From: Patescibacteria group bacterium
GTDB lineage: Bacteria; Patescibacteriota; Patescibacteriia; Patescibacteriales; WJLG01
Assembly (NCBI GenBank): GCA_028707065.1
Contig: JAQTUZ010000016.1
Span: forward strand, 1 to 38,916
Length of the DNA stretch: 38,916 nucleotides
Direction: 5' to 3'
Of the stretch, positions 30,481-38,916 are shown piece after piece. The notes under the pieces were generated by a model. The model did no database searches. It was not told where the DNA came from and saw only the letters and a list, made by a program, of their open reading frames with translations. Positions within the stretch are counted from its first letter, which is position 1, and the number at the start of each line of letters is the position of its first letter. The position numbers and the translations under genes are program-made.

Positions 30481-33400
30481 ATGCGAAGGGGACTTTCAGC
30501 GCGACAAAAAGCGGGAAAAACAAGGCCTCGGTTTTTTGGTATTCGGGCAAAGAATGAACGGAGCAAAAAAATCCGTCCCGGCTTTGTTATTTCGGCGTAT
30601 TTTTCCAGGATCTTGATCATCGCCTTTTACTTGTTCGCGATCGGCGGTTTTATTGTTGTCTTGAACAAATCTTTGCAGGCGACCGGCAATGACAATGTCG
30701 CGACGGTAAATTTTTACGCTAATGCCTCGCGGGTCGAAGAAGCGGGAAATTCCTGGACGGGGATCGACCGGGTTTTGGGCGCGCCGCAAGTAACTGATTC
30801 GGGCGAGGCTGGCGATTTCAACTCTGACAATTCGGTGATTTATTCCGGCGGCCGGCAATCTTTGATCGGCGAAAATTTCACCACTCAGGATTTTATCAAG
30901 AATTCCGCGCCGACCATGGCGCAGTCGACCTCAACCCCGCAACCGGTTTTGGAAAATAATATTTCCACTACCACCGAGCAAAATATTTTTGCTTCCAGTT
31001 CTGAGCCGGCGATACCGGCGGCGATAATTTCTTCTTCAACCGCAGGAACGCAAGATTTCGCGTTCCTGCCAGCCACCAGCTCTTCGGCGAATAATTCAGG
31101 TGAACAAAATATTTCCCCGGTTCCGCCGGATAATTCTGCGCTAGCCGATCCGGCCTCAATCGTTCCGGATAATGGCGCAAGTTCTCCGGCTGTTTCCGCT
31201 GAATCCGAATCTGCCGCTCAAACTCCATCAGCGCCGCCAGCGGATGATTCGCCAGCTTCAGCGGCCGAGAGCGCCGCGCCGAGTTCCGCTGATAATCCAT
31301 CCGCCGCGCCGACCAACGAAACACCGCCAGCCGAGGCGCAAAATCATCTGCCTGATTCCGCGCCCGCCCCGGGCGAGCCGAGCCAAGCCGCGGAAAGCAG
31401 AGCGGAGAGTGATAATTCCGGCGGGCCAATATCCTGGTTAAAAGAATTAAAGAATATTCTGGCAATAAGCAAAAAACAGATCGGCGAAACCTTGCTCGGG
31501 CGATTGGCTTTGGCCGCTTCGCAATGGGGATCGAATGCCGATGACCGCAATATCCTTTTCGGGCCGTTTAAGAGCGCGCAGATCAAAGTTTCAATAGCCG
31601 CGATCGAGCGGGCGGTCGATGAAAACAGCGCGGCAACTTCATCCGGAGCGATCGTCCCGCCGGCAGCCGGTTCGACCTCAACTTCAGCGTCAATGGAAAA
31701 TAACGCGAATGATCAGCCCGCCGCCGCTGCCGATCAAGCGGCGGGCGGCGAAAATAGCGCGGCTTCTTCTTCGGTAAATTCGGATTCAAGCGCCGGCGTT
31801 ATCCAAAAGCTTTTGGATTTTTTCGCTCCGGATCCGGCCGGCGCGCAAGAAAATGATCCGGCCGCCCCCGGCGCGCCGATCACCATTTGGTATTCTTTTG
31901 CTGATGAAGGCGGCGGCAATGTTTGGCGGGAACTCGGCACGATCGACGCCAATAGCCTCGCTAATGCCGAGCGCGGCGGCTATCTCGTTTTTGACGCGCC
32001 GTTCTTGAATGACTGGCGCGACTTGGATAATTTGCGCTTGAAGTTTGCCGGAAGCGCGCCTGCCGGAGGAAACTTCCAGGCTTATCTGGATAGTGTTTGG
32101 GTGGAAATTGCTTACCAGAACGGAGCGGAAAAAGTTCCTGACCGACCGAAAAATACCGATAAGGATAAATTGAATATCGATGGCCGGGAAATAAATTTCA
32201 TCTGGACCGATAACAACAGCAACGAGAATCTGATCATCAAAAGCGATCAAAAAAAATATTTTGGCTTAACTAACGCCCAGATGTATTTCAGCGTGGAAAA
32301 TACCGGCGTCAGAAACGAAGACATTAAGTTCCAATTTTATTTTCCCGCCGCCAGTTCGTCGGTGATCAAGCTGAACGAGCTGGTGCCGCACAGCCCTTAT
32401 TTGACCGAGGTGCCGAAATACGAAGCGCAAATTTACGATTGCGCCAACGGCTGGGACAAGCGGGAAAATATTTGGACTTGTTATCCTTCGCTGGAGCAGC
32501 GCGCCTGCGATGAAGTCAGTCCGAACCGGCGCTATTGCCGGATTAACGGCGTGATGACCGGCACGGAGGAAAAGATCCAGTATGCTGATCGCTGGCAAGA
32601 AGTCGGTTTGGATGGCGAAGCGATCGCGCCGCAGGAAGGATTGCTGCAAAGGCTGCTGGGCTTGGGTCCGCAAGTAAAACAAATTCCGGATAATTTCAAA
32701 AATAGCCAAGCTACGGCGGCCAGCGTGACGATCGCGCCGGGCGAGGTAAAATATTTTAAAGCCAGCCTTGGCTTTCCGGCTAACTCGGAAGGGGAGTTTT
32801 ATATCGAAGCGATCGGCAATAATAGCGGTTACGGCCTGCTTGACCCTTGGTGGAATTCGGGCTGGAATTACCGCTTGCCGATCACCATCGATAATTCGGG
32901 CAATGACGGCACGCTTGCCGATTATCAGTTTTATCTGGAAATTTCTTCTTCCACCAGCCGCGATTTCTGGCGCAACATCAAATCGGACGGCAGCGATATC
33001 CGTTTCACCAATTCCGAGCAAACAACTGAATTGCCTTATTGGGTCCAGTCGTTTGATTACACGGCCTCATCGGCGGCCATTTGGATCAAGGTCGATTCGA
33101 TCCCGGCGGCCACCACCTCGAAGATCTATCTTTATTATGGCAATGGCGGCGCCAGCACCGCTTCCGACCAATTCACCCCGTTCACTTATTCGTCGCTCCA
33201 AAATATTTTTTATACGGCAAGCTCTTCGGCCGCCAAAACCATTAACGTCGTCAGCTTGATCGATAATAACCAGGTGCAATTGGATAACGGCACGGCGGTC
33301 AATTTGAGCCGCCAGCAGACTGCCGTGTTCACCGGTTTTGCTTCAACTTCGGTGATCAAAGCCAAGGGCCCGATCATGGCGAAATTATCCGGCAGCGCGG

Positions 33401-36279
33401 GTTTGGAATCGGCGATTCCGATTTCTTTCGCCGGCACTGATTTTGCCATTCCTTCCAATCGTAATTTGGAAAATTTTAATTTTTACGCGCCGTTCGCCGC
33501 GGCCAGCACTTCGCTCTATGACGGCGCAACTTTAAAGCAAACGCATTCGGTTAACCAAGACAGTGTCTGGGCAACGACGCAAGATATCGCTACTGACAGC
33601 ATCGCGGTCATATCCAGCGATCAGCCGGTCTTATTTTCTTTTGCCAATAGCGGCCCGGGCGACAGCCTGCTCGGCTATCCGGCCACCAGCCGCGATCTTT
33701 ACGGCGTGAAGTCGCGATACAATTTGATCGGCGCCAGCGTTGTTTCCTCTTTTTCCATTTTTTGCTCGAGTAATTCTTCGACGACGATTTCCGCTTTGGC
33801 CGTTGGCGCTTTGCAGCCCAACCAAATTTGTTTAGGCGGGGTGAAAGGCGCGGGCGACGCGGTTCGCCTCGGCGGAATCAGCGGCGCGATCAACGCCATC
33901 CAGCAAGATGAAGGCACTTCCAGCGAATCAGCGATCTTCTTGCCGTTCAAAGAATTTTCCAGCGAGTATATGCTGCCGACCAATGCGGCCCACATCGCCG
34001 TGGTTTGCGCGCCCGAAGAAGGTGTTGTCGCCTTGAGCGTTTATGATCAAAATAATAATTTCGTTTCCAGTTCGACTTGCGTTGGATCAGGCGATTATCC
34101 GGGCAAAGCTTATTTCGGCGCGGCCGATTCAGAAACTTATTTAGCCGGCTCAAGAATAGTTTCGACCGGCGGCCAGCCGTTTTATGCTTATTACAAAGAT
34201 ACGACTAGCGGAGGAGGGGAAACCAATTTATTCGGCGCGGTGCAAACAAGGAATTATTCCGCCCCGGATCCATCTTATGCTTTTGGCGCCCAGCAGATCG
34301 AAGGCCCGCCGACCGGCAGCATCAATTCGGCCGCGGAAAAATCTGATCGTTCCGGACGAGTCAATGTTTCGATCGCCGTTAATGATCTTTCGCGCGATGA
34401 TTGCCGCGCCAAGATCGAATATGTCGAACAAGCCGGCGGCCAGTGCGATTTTGATTCGCCGCTTAAGCCGCTTTTGGACGAGAGTTCGATCAGCGCTGAT
34501 TTTGGCGCGCCGATCATTACTAATGCCAACAGTTACCAGATCGGCACGACGAGCGGTTGGATCAGCACCGCCTCGGGGACGAATAATATTTTATTTGACT
34601 GGCTCTCGAAAAATGATCTGCCCGCAGCCGACGGAACTTATTGTTTGCGCTTGACCGCCAACGATAACATCAGCGACCAAACAACTCCGGCGACCACCAC
34701 GGTCGTGATCGATAACGCGGCGCCGGCTGTTCCGGGCGATTTGACTTTGGATTCCAAAACCGGGACAAGCGTGACTTTGAAATTTGCCGCCACTTCCACT
34801 GATTCTCATTTCAAGGAATATCGAATTTATTATAAGCAATACGACGGCACGCCGGTGAACACGGCGGGAACTTTGTTCGGTTCGTCCTCGGATATCAATC
34901 TGGCCGACGAGAATTTTAATCGCGCCACCACCACGACCATCACCGGCTTAATTACCGGATTAAAATATACTTTCAATCTTTTCGCTTACGATACTTTGGG
35001 CAACCTGGCCAGCTCGACGACCGGCGTGGACGCTACGGCTAACGACGCGCCGACCGCTTCGTTCAATTCAGCCGCGGAAAAAACCGACGGCTCCGGTACG
35101 GTGGATATTTCTTTCACCGCCGACGATGTTGATCATGACAACACGGTGCGCGCTAAGCTGGAATACCAGGCCGGCTCGCAATGCGATTTTTCCACTTCGA
35201 GTTTGGCGACTATCGACGGGAATAATTTGACGGCGACTTTCGGCACCGTGCACCGGGATAACGATGAAACTTATCGCCTGGGCACCACTTCGTATTATAT
35301 CTTAACTTCGCTCGGGGAAAATACGATTAATTTCGATTGGCTCTCGGCAACCGATGTGCCGACCGCCAGCGGAACGTATTGTTTGCTGCTTACCGCCAAC
35401 GACGGCGTTGATGATCAGCTTAGCTCGTCAACCATGGTCGTTGTTTTGGATAATATCAAGCCGACGACGGCGGGAAATTTATTAATCGGCAGTTCGACTG
35501 AAACTTCCCTCGAGCTTCTTTTGCCGACCGCGCATCTTGCCCAGGATAACAATGAGCCAGCCGCCGCGGCTTATAAAATTTTCTACAAAGCCGGCACTGC
35601 TGGCGTTTCGACCTCTGATACGCCATTCACGAGTTCGGCTTTGGACGCTTATGATTTCAACGGCTCAAGTTCGGTGATCGTCGCCGGTTTGAGCCCCGAT
35701 ACCCATTACGTTTTCAATCTCTGGGCTTACGATTCTTTCGGCAACAAGGCTTCTTCGACCGAAGTGACCGGGCGAACTGACGCGGATCTGACTAATAAAT
35801 CTTTGCTGTTTATTGATCCGGAAACGACCGGCACCACGACCAATATCGCCGTGGCGGATAATTCCAGCGCCTGGAATTTCCGCGCCAAAGTGAGCGACGT
35901 CGACGGTTACGCGGCGATCAGCGACGTAACTCTGCGCTTGGCCGACGAGCTGGATAATTCGCCGCCGTTTGATGATTTGAAATTCACCTGGACCCGCTCG
36001 ACCGGAGCTTTCGCCGAAACCGGCGCCGATGCCAATAGCGCTTCGAGCCTTTCCGGCTTAAGCACCTCCACTTGCGCGGCTAATTCCTGCACGGTTGATT
36101 TTAAAATTATTTTTGCCAATACCTTTGCCACTTCCTCGGTTGATTACTCCGGCGAACTTTATTCCACTGATGCTTCCTTGCGCACGGCCGAAGATGTTTT
36201 TGATAATCTTTTTCAAATCCGCAAGAGCTGGCTGGACCAGCGGCATTATCGCTGGCGGAATGACAACGGAAGCGGATAA
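30481..36279 (+). CDS. Giant surface protein with DUF2341 and fibronectin-type repeats
   Basis: 1932 residues from ATG 30481 (a TTG at 30466 is in frame). A basic N-terminus and one membrane anchor (about 35-62) come first. Two low-complexity S/A/P/E/D-rich linkers follow (about 145-315 and 385-455). A DUF2341 domain starts near 789 (WWNSGWNYRLPITID) and runs to about 920. Two tandem modules follow, each an approximately 135-residue cadherin-like domain (SAAEK...VDIS, at about 1276-1410 and 1522-1657) and an approximately 115-residue Fn3-like domain. It is probably an adhesin or cell-contact fibre. The C-terminus stops abruptly at HYRWRNDNGSG, which looks like the opening of another domain. 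Confidence 0.88.
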   Translation: MRRGLSARQKAGKTRPRFFGIRAKNERSKKIRPGFVISAYFSRILIIAFYLFAIGGFIVVLNKSLQATGNDNVATVNFYANASRVEEAGNSWTGIDRVLGAPQVTDSGEAGDFNSDNSVIYSGGRQSLIGENFTTQDFIKNSAPTMAQSTSTPQPVLENNISTTTEQNIFASSSEPAIPAAIISSSTAGTQDFAFLPATSSSANNSGEQNISPVPPDNSALADPASIVPDNGASSPAVSAESESAAQTPSAPPADDSPASAAESAAPSSADNPSAAPTNETPPAEAQNHLPDSAPAPGEPSQAAESRAESDNSGGPISWLKELKNILAISKKQIGETLLGRLALAASQWGSNADDRNILFGPFKSAQIKVSIAAIERAVDENSAATSSGAIVPPAAGSTSTSASMENNANDQPAAAADQAAGGENSAASSSVNSDSSAGVIQKLLDFFAPDPAGAQENDPAAPGAPITIWYSFADEGGGNVWRELGTIDANSLANAERGGYLVFDAPFLNDWRDLDNLRLKFAGSAPAGGNFQAYLDSVWVEIAYQNGAEKVPDRPKNTDKDKLNIDGREINFIWTDNNSNENLIIKSDQKKYFGLTNAQMYFSVENTGVRNEDIKFQFYFPAASSSVIKLNELVPHSPYLTEVPKYEAQIYDCANGWDKRENIWTCYPSLEQRACDEVSPNRRYCRINGVMTGTEEKIQYADRWQEVGLDGEAIAPQEGLLQRLLGLGPQVKQIPDNFKNSQATAASVTIAPGEVKYFKASLGFPANSEGEFYIEAIGNNSGYGLLDPWWNSGWNYRLPITIDNSGNDGTLADYQFYLEISSSTSRDFWRNIKSDGSDIRFTNSEQTTELPYWVQSFDYTASSAAIWIKVDSIPAATTSKIYLYYGNGGASTASDQFTPFTYSSLQNIFYTASSSAAKTINVVSLIDNNQVQLDNGTAVNLSRQQTAVFTGFASTSVIKAKGPIMAKLSGSAGLESAIPISFAGTDFAIPSNRNLENFNFYAPFAAASTSLYDGATLKQTHSVNQDSVWATTQDIATDSIAVISSDQPVLFSFANSGPGDSLLGYPATSRDLYGVKSRYNLIGASVVSSFSIFCSSNSSTTISALAVGALQPNQICLGGVKGAGDAVRLGGISGAINAIQQDEGTSSESAIFLPFKEFSSEYMLPTNAAHIAVVCAPEEGVVALSVYDQNNNFVSSSTCVGSGDYPGKAYFGAADSETYLAGSRIVSTGGQPFYAYYKDTTSGGGETNLFGAVQTRNYSAPDPSYAFGAQQIEGPPTGSINSAAEKSDRSGRVNVSIAVNDLSRDDCRAKIEYVEQAGGQCDFDSPLKPLLDESSISADFGAPIITNANSYQIGTTSGWISTASGTNNILFDWLSKNDLPAADGTYCLRLTANDNISDQTTPATTTVVIDNAAPAVPGDLTLDSKTGTSVTLKFAATSTDSHFKEYRIYYKQYDGTPVNTAGTLFGSSSDINLADENFNRATTTTITGLITGLKYTFNLFAYDTLGNLASSTTGVDATANDAPTASFNSAAEKTDGSGTVDISFTADDVDHDNTVRAKLEYQAGSQCDFSTSSLATIDGNNLTATFGTVHRDNDETYRLGTTSYYILTSLGENTINFDWLSATDVPTASGTYCLLLTANDGVDDQLSSSTMVVVLDNIKPTTAGNLLIGSSTETSLELLLPTAHLAQDNNEPAAAAYKIFYKAGTAGVSTSDTPFTSSALDAYDFNGSSSVIVAGLSPDTHYVFNLWAYDSFGNKASSTEVTGRTDADLTNKSLLFIDPETTGTTTNIAVADNSSAWNFRAKVSDVDGYAAISDVTLRLADELDNSPPFDDLKFTWTRSTGAFAETGADANSASSLSGLSTSTCAANSCTVDFKIIFANTFATSSVDYSGELYSTDASLRTAEDVFDNLFQIRKSWLDQRHYRWRNDNGSG

Positions 36280-36280
36280 A

Positions 36281-36400
36281 AATAATTTTTAAATTTTTGT
36301 AATTTTTAAATTTTTAAAAAGCGGTAAATTCGAGATTTAAAAATTAAAAATTTAGATTTATTTCAAAAATTATAAAAATTAAAAATTTAAGAGATAAGAG
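36281..36400. repeat. AT-rich inverted repeat between the two surface protein genes
   Basis: TTTTTAAATTTTTGTAATTT on the left and AAATTATAAAAATTAAAAAT on the right are roughly inverted. It begins directly after the stop of the first surface protein. Confidence 0.65.
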
Positions 36401-36420
36401 AGAAGCAGGGAGCAAAGTAA

Positions 36421-38916
36421 ATGTTTTCTAAAATAATAAAAAATAAATATACCAAATATGTTTTAGCGGGCGCGATTGCTGCCTTGCTTGTTTTTGTTTA
36501 TGCCAATTACGTGACCGAGGCGGCGCGGCCGAGCACGGCGACGGCGGGTAATTTATCTCAATACAACAACAGCACCTCTACCCCGGCCGGCAATGGAGCT
36601 TTTTACAATAACAGTACGATCAATTTCAAAGCCACTACCACTGATCCGGATAAAAATTCTTTAGCCATGTATTTTAATTTGGCTTCGACCTCCGGCACGC
36701 TGCTTTCGGCGACGACGACCCCGGCTAATCCCTGCCAGACTTATACGGCTTATGCCAGCTGCGCCAGCAAAGTTTGGATGAACTCGACCGCTTCCACTTC
36801 TACCTGGTATCGCCCCGACTTTCCTTATCGCGCTAAGTTCATTGTCCAAACCGCCGGGGTGGGCGGATCACTGACCAATTTTCCGATCTATCTGGATCTG
36901 GCCCGTTTTGGCGGCGCGAACGGTTTTTGGTCGCACACCAAAAGGAACAGCGACGGCGGCGACATCGTCATCACCAATTCCACCGGCACCAGATTGCCGG
37001 TCGAAGTCGTTTCGCTTTCCACTTCCACTCGGGCCGGCGAAGTCTGGTTCCGCGCCGATGCCATTTCTTCGACTTCTCCCATAACTTTTTACATGTATTA
37101 TGGTTCTTCCACCGCCTCCCAGCCCGCCTCTTCCACCACCTACGGCGCCCGCAGCGTCTGGTCCAATAGCTATCTGGCCGTCTATCACTTGGCCACTGAT
37201 AATTTCAAAGATTCGACCGGCAATTATAACGGTACTAACGTCGGCACTACCAACACCACCGGAAAATTGGGCGTTGCTAAAAATTTCAGCGGCACGGCCC
37301 AGGCGATCAGCTTGGCCGATATTGATGTGACGACTGGAGCGACTTATTCGGCTTGGGTGAATCATGGCACCTTGGTTAACTATGCTAAGATCATCGCCAA
37401 AACGCAAACTACTGCCGTCGCGCCTTACACGATCTTCAACTTAGGCGTTGACGCTTCGGCCAATAAATTGGGGCACGCGGAAATGGCCTCGGCCGGAACA
37501 GCCTATCATGCTTATACTACTACCGTCCTGCCTACGACTTTTTCTTACGTGGCCGGAACTTTTGATGGCCAGAATTTGCGCGCTTATTATAACGGCGCTG
37601 TTCAGGGAACCACCCCTCGCGTTGGCACGATCGATACCAATAACGACCCGACCCAGATCGGCCGCTCCTATTTCGGCGGCGCCACCACCGAATATTGGAC
37701 CGGCGTCATTGATGAAGCCCGCATCGCTTCGGTCGCCCGTTCCGGCAAATGGCTCTTGACGGAATATAATAACCAAAACTCTCCCGGCACTTTTTTTGGC
37801 ACCACCACTGAACAAACTTTCGCCTCGCCCCATAAGTTCGTCAAAATAACGGGCGTTCCCGACAATGGCTACAAGTGGCAAGTTTTGGGCTGTGATTGGG
37901 AAGGCTGTTCTACCAATTGGACCGCGTTCAACGGTACGACGCCGAACTTTACCGTGGATACGACTAAGCCGACCAACCCGGCCACTTTAACTTTGAGCAA
38001 AAAAAACGACAGCTCGATCACGCTTAATTTAGGAGCAACCTCGACCGATACCAATTTTTATCAGTATAAGATATATTACAAAGCCGGTTCCTCCGGTGTG
38101 GCGGAAACCGATACGGCCTTTGGCTCTTCCACCAGCCCCGGCGACGCGACTTTTACCAATTCAAATTTTTCCCGCCATACCACGACGACCATCACCGGCC
38201 TGGCCGCCAATACCGCTTATGTTTTTAGAATTTGGGCCTATGATAAAGCCGGCAATAAAGCTTCGAGCAGCGGCGAATACTCCACCGCGACGAAAAATTT
38301 TCCCGCCATTGCTTCCGGCTTGAATCAATATAAAGCCGACGGCACGACCGTGATCACCAATGATACCTGGGTGATGCAAGATGAAATTTATCTTACGGCC
38401 ACTTCCACCGACCCTGATTCCGATGCCATCACGCTTTATTATCAATTGGCCACGACGAGCGGAACTTACCTTACCGCCACCACGACGCCGGCCGGCGCCT
38501 GTTCGTCGGGAACGACTTACGCGGCTTGTCCTGCTCGGGTTTGGCAGACGCTGAGCCAGACCAAAAAAGTCGATTTAAAAACCGTCGCTGACGGCCAATA
38601 CAAATGGCAGGTACTCGCTTGCGATGCTGACGGTTGCGCGCGAAATTGGAAAACTTTCAATGACACTGTTCCGAATATCAAAATCGATACGCTCGCTCCT
38701 TCCGCTCCCAATCCTTTGACCCGCCTTGCTTCCACCACCGTTTCGATCAAGCTCGGCTTCCCCGCGGCGGTCACCGAAGGCAATTTCTATCAATACAAAA
38801 TATTTTATCGCCTCGGTTCCACTACGCCGATCCATGAAACCGATTCGCTCTGGGGTTCGAGTTCGGATGCCAATCTTTCTTCGCGAACTTTCAACGGCAA
38901 GTCTTCTACCACCGTC
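36421..38916 (+). CDS. Large surface protein with DUF2341, LamG-like and fibronectin modules (3' partial)
   Basis: The frame stays open from ATG 36421 to the end of the window (832 codons). GGGAG lies 10 bases before the ATG. Residues 13-31 form an anchor or signal helix. The first module (about 70-125, MYFNLASTSGTLLSA...) is interrupted by DUF2341 (about 130-240, FPYRAKFIVQTAGVGG) and a LamG/concanavalin-like domain (about 257-465, LAVYHLATDNFKDSTGN), then resumes at about 468-515 (GYKWQVLGCDWEGC). An Fn3 domain (516-623) and an uninterrupted copy of the module (about 635-745) follow. It is probably another adhesin, possibly co-transcribed with the 30481 gene. Confidence 0.85.
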   Translation, partial: MFSKIIKNKYTKYVLAGAIAALLVFVYANYVTEAARPSTATAGNLSQYNNSTSTPAGNGAFYNNSTINFKATTTDPDKNSLAMYFNLASTSGTLLSATTTPANPCQTYTAYASCASKVWMNSTASTSTWYRPDFPYRAKFIVQTAGVGGSLTNFPIYLDLARFGGANGFWSHTKRNSDGGDIVITNSTGTRLPVEVVSLSTSTRAGEVWFRADAISSTSPITFYMYYGSSTASQPASSTTYGARSVWSNSYLAVYHLATDNFKDSTGNYNGTNVGTTNTTGKLGVAKNFSGTAQAISLADIDVTTGATYSAWVNHGTLVNYAKIIAKTQTTAVAPYTIFNLGVDASANKLGHAEMASAGTAYHAYTTTVLPTTFSYVAGTFDGQNLRAYYNGAVQGTTPRVGTIDTNNDPTQIGRSYFGGATTEYWTGVIDEARIASVARSGKWLLTEYNNQNSPGTFFGTTTEQTFASPHKFVKITGVPDNGYKWQVLGCDWEGCSTNWTAFNGTTPNFTVDTTKPTNPATLTLSKKNDSSITLNLGATSTDTNFYQYKIYYKAGSSGVAETDTAFGSSTSPGDATFTNSNFSRHTTTTITGLAANTAYVFRIWAYDKAGNKASSSGEYSTATKNFPAIASGLNQYKADGTTVITNDTWVMQDEIYLTATSTDPDSDAITLYYQLATTSGTYLTATTTPAGACSSGTTYAACPARVWQTLSQTKKVDLKTVADGQYKWQVLACDADGCARNWKTFNDTVPNIKIDTLAPSAPNPLTRLASTTVSIKLGFPAAVTEGNFYQYKIFYRLGSTTPIHETDSLWGSSSDANLSSRTFNGKSSTTV

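Noticed and set aside
32266-33021. A 251-codon minus-strand frame inside the giant surface gene
   Set aside because: It overlaps the DUF2341 region of the plus-strand gene and has no start signals or recognisable domain.

Overview
The window looks like a piece of a small-genome bacterium of the Candidate Phyla Radiation (Patescibacteria), probably Parcubacteria-like. This is inferred from the gene content: PEGA-domain and DUF2341 surface proteins, BNR and cyclophilin lipoproteins, minimal housekeeping genes and short intergenic hairpins. No 16S or ribosomal protein marker is present to fix the taxon. UGA is used as a stop (for example at 10791 and 18339), so the Gly-UGA code of Gracilibacteria does not apply.

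Layout. 1-5783: envelope-polysaccharide block, mostly on the minus strand (end of a GT-C transferase, GtrA-like protein, GDP-fucose pathway fcl and gmd, polyprenyl-phosphate sugar transferase), with one plus-strand 2H-phosphoesterase-like gene. 6019-11507: plus-strand housekeeping run (holB, BNR lipoprotein, frr, rseP, PnuC-like protein, cyclophilin lipoprotein). 11947-15715: an unknown minus-strand lipoprotein, rlmN, two unknown minus-strand genes and a DUF167 gene. 15818-20693: three GT2 glycosyltransferases, two small unknown genes and galU. 20771-23565: PEGA protein and murA on the minus strand. 23818-27641: a 55-aa ORF, tatD and three unknown genes in repeated control blocks. 27721-29929: CIRCE-controlled groES-groEL. 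30456 to the end: two very large surface proteins, the second cut by the window edge.

How the genes fit together: galU, gmd and fcl make activated sugars. The sugar transferase would start the lipid-linked glycan, three GT2 enzymes would extend it, and the GtrA and GT-C proteins would act at the membrane. MurA serves peptidoglycan. RseP, the lipoproteins and the giant surface proteins serve the envelope.

The most unusual feature is the repeat landscape. Nearly every gap holds a palindromic element from a handful of families (called A to H here). Elements nest inside one another with empty-site counterparts in the same window. The same elements also sit in frame inside two protein genes, rlmN and a GT2 gene, and possibly in a third, the cyclophilin linker. 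This resembles the Rickettsia palindromic elements in behaviour, but the sequence families here are different.

A second pattern is a set of lineage-specific genes. Each has a TTGACA-type promoter, a leader of about 35 to 80 nt (often with GATCTTT), a strong Shine-Dalgarno and its own terminator. The conserved housekeeping genes mostly lack a visible Shine-Dalgarno. All calls come from reading the sequence; no database search was run.
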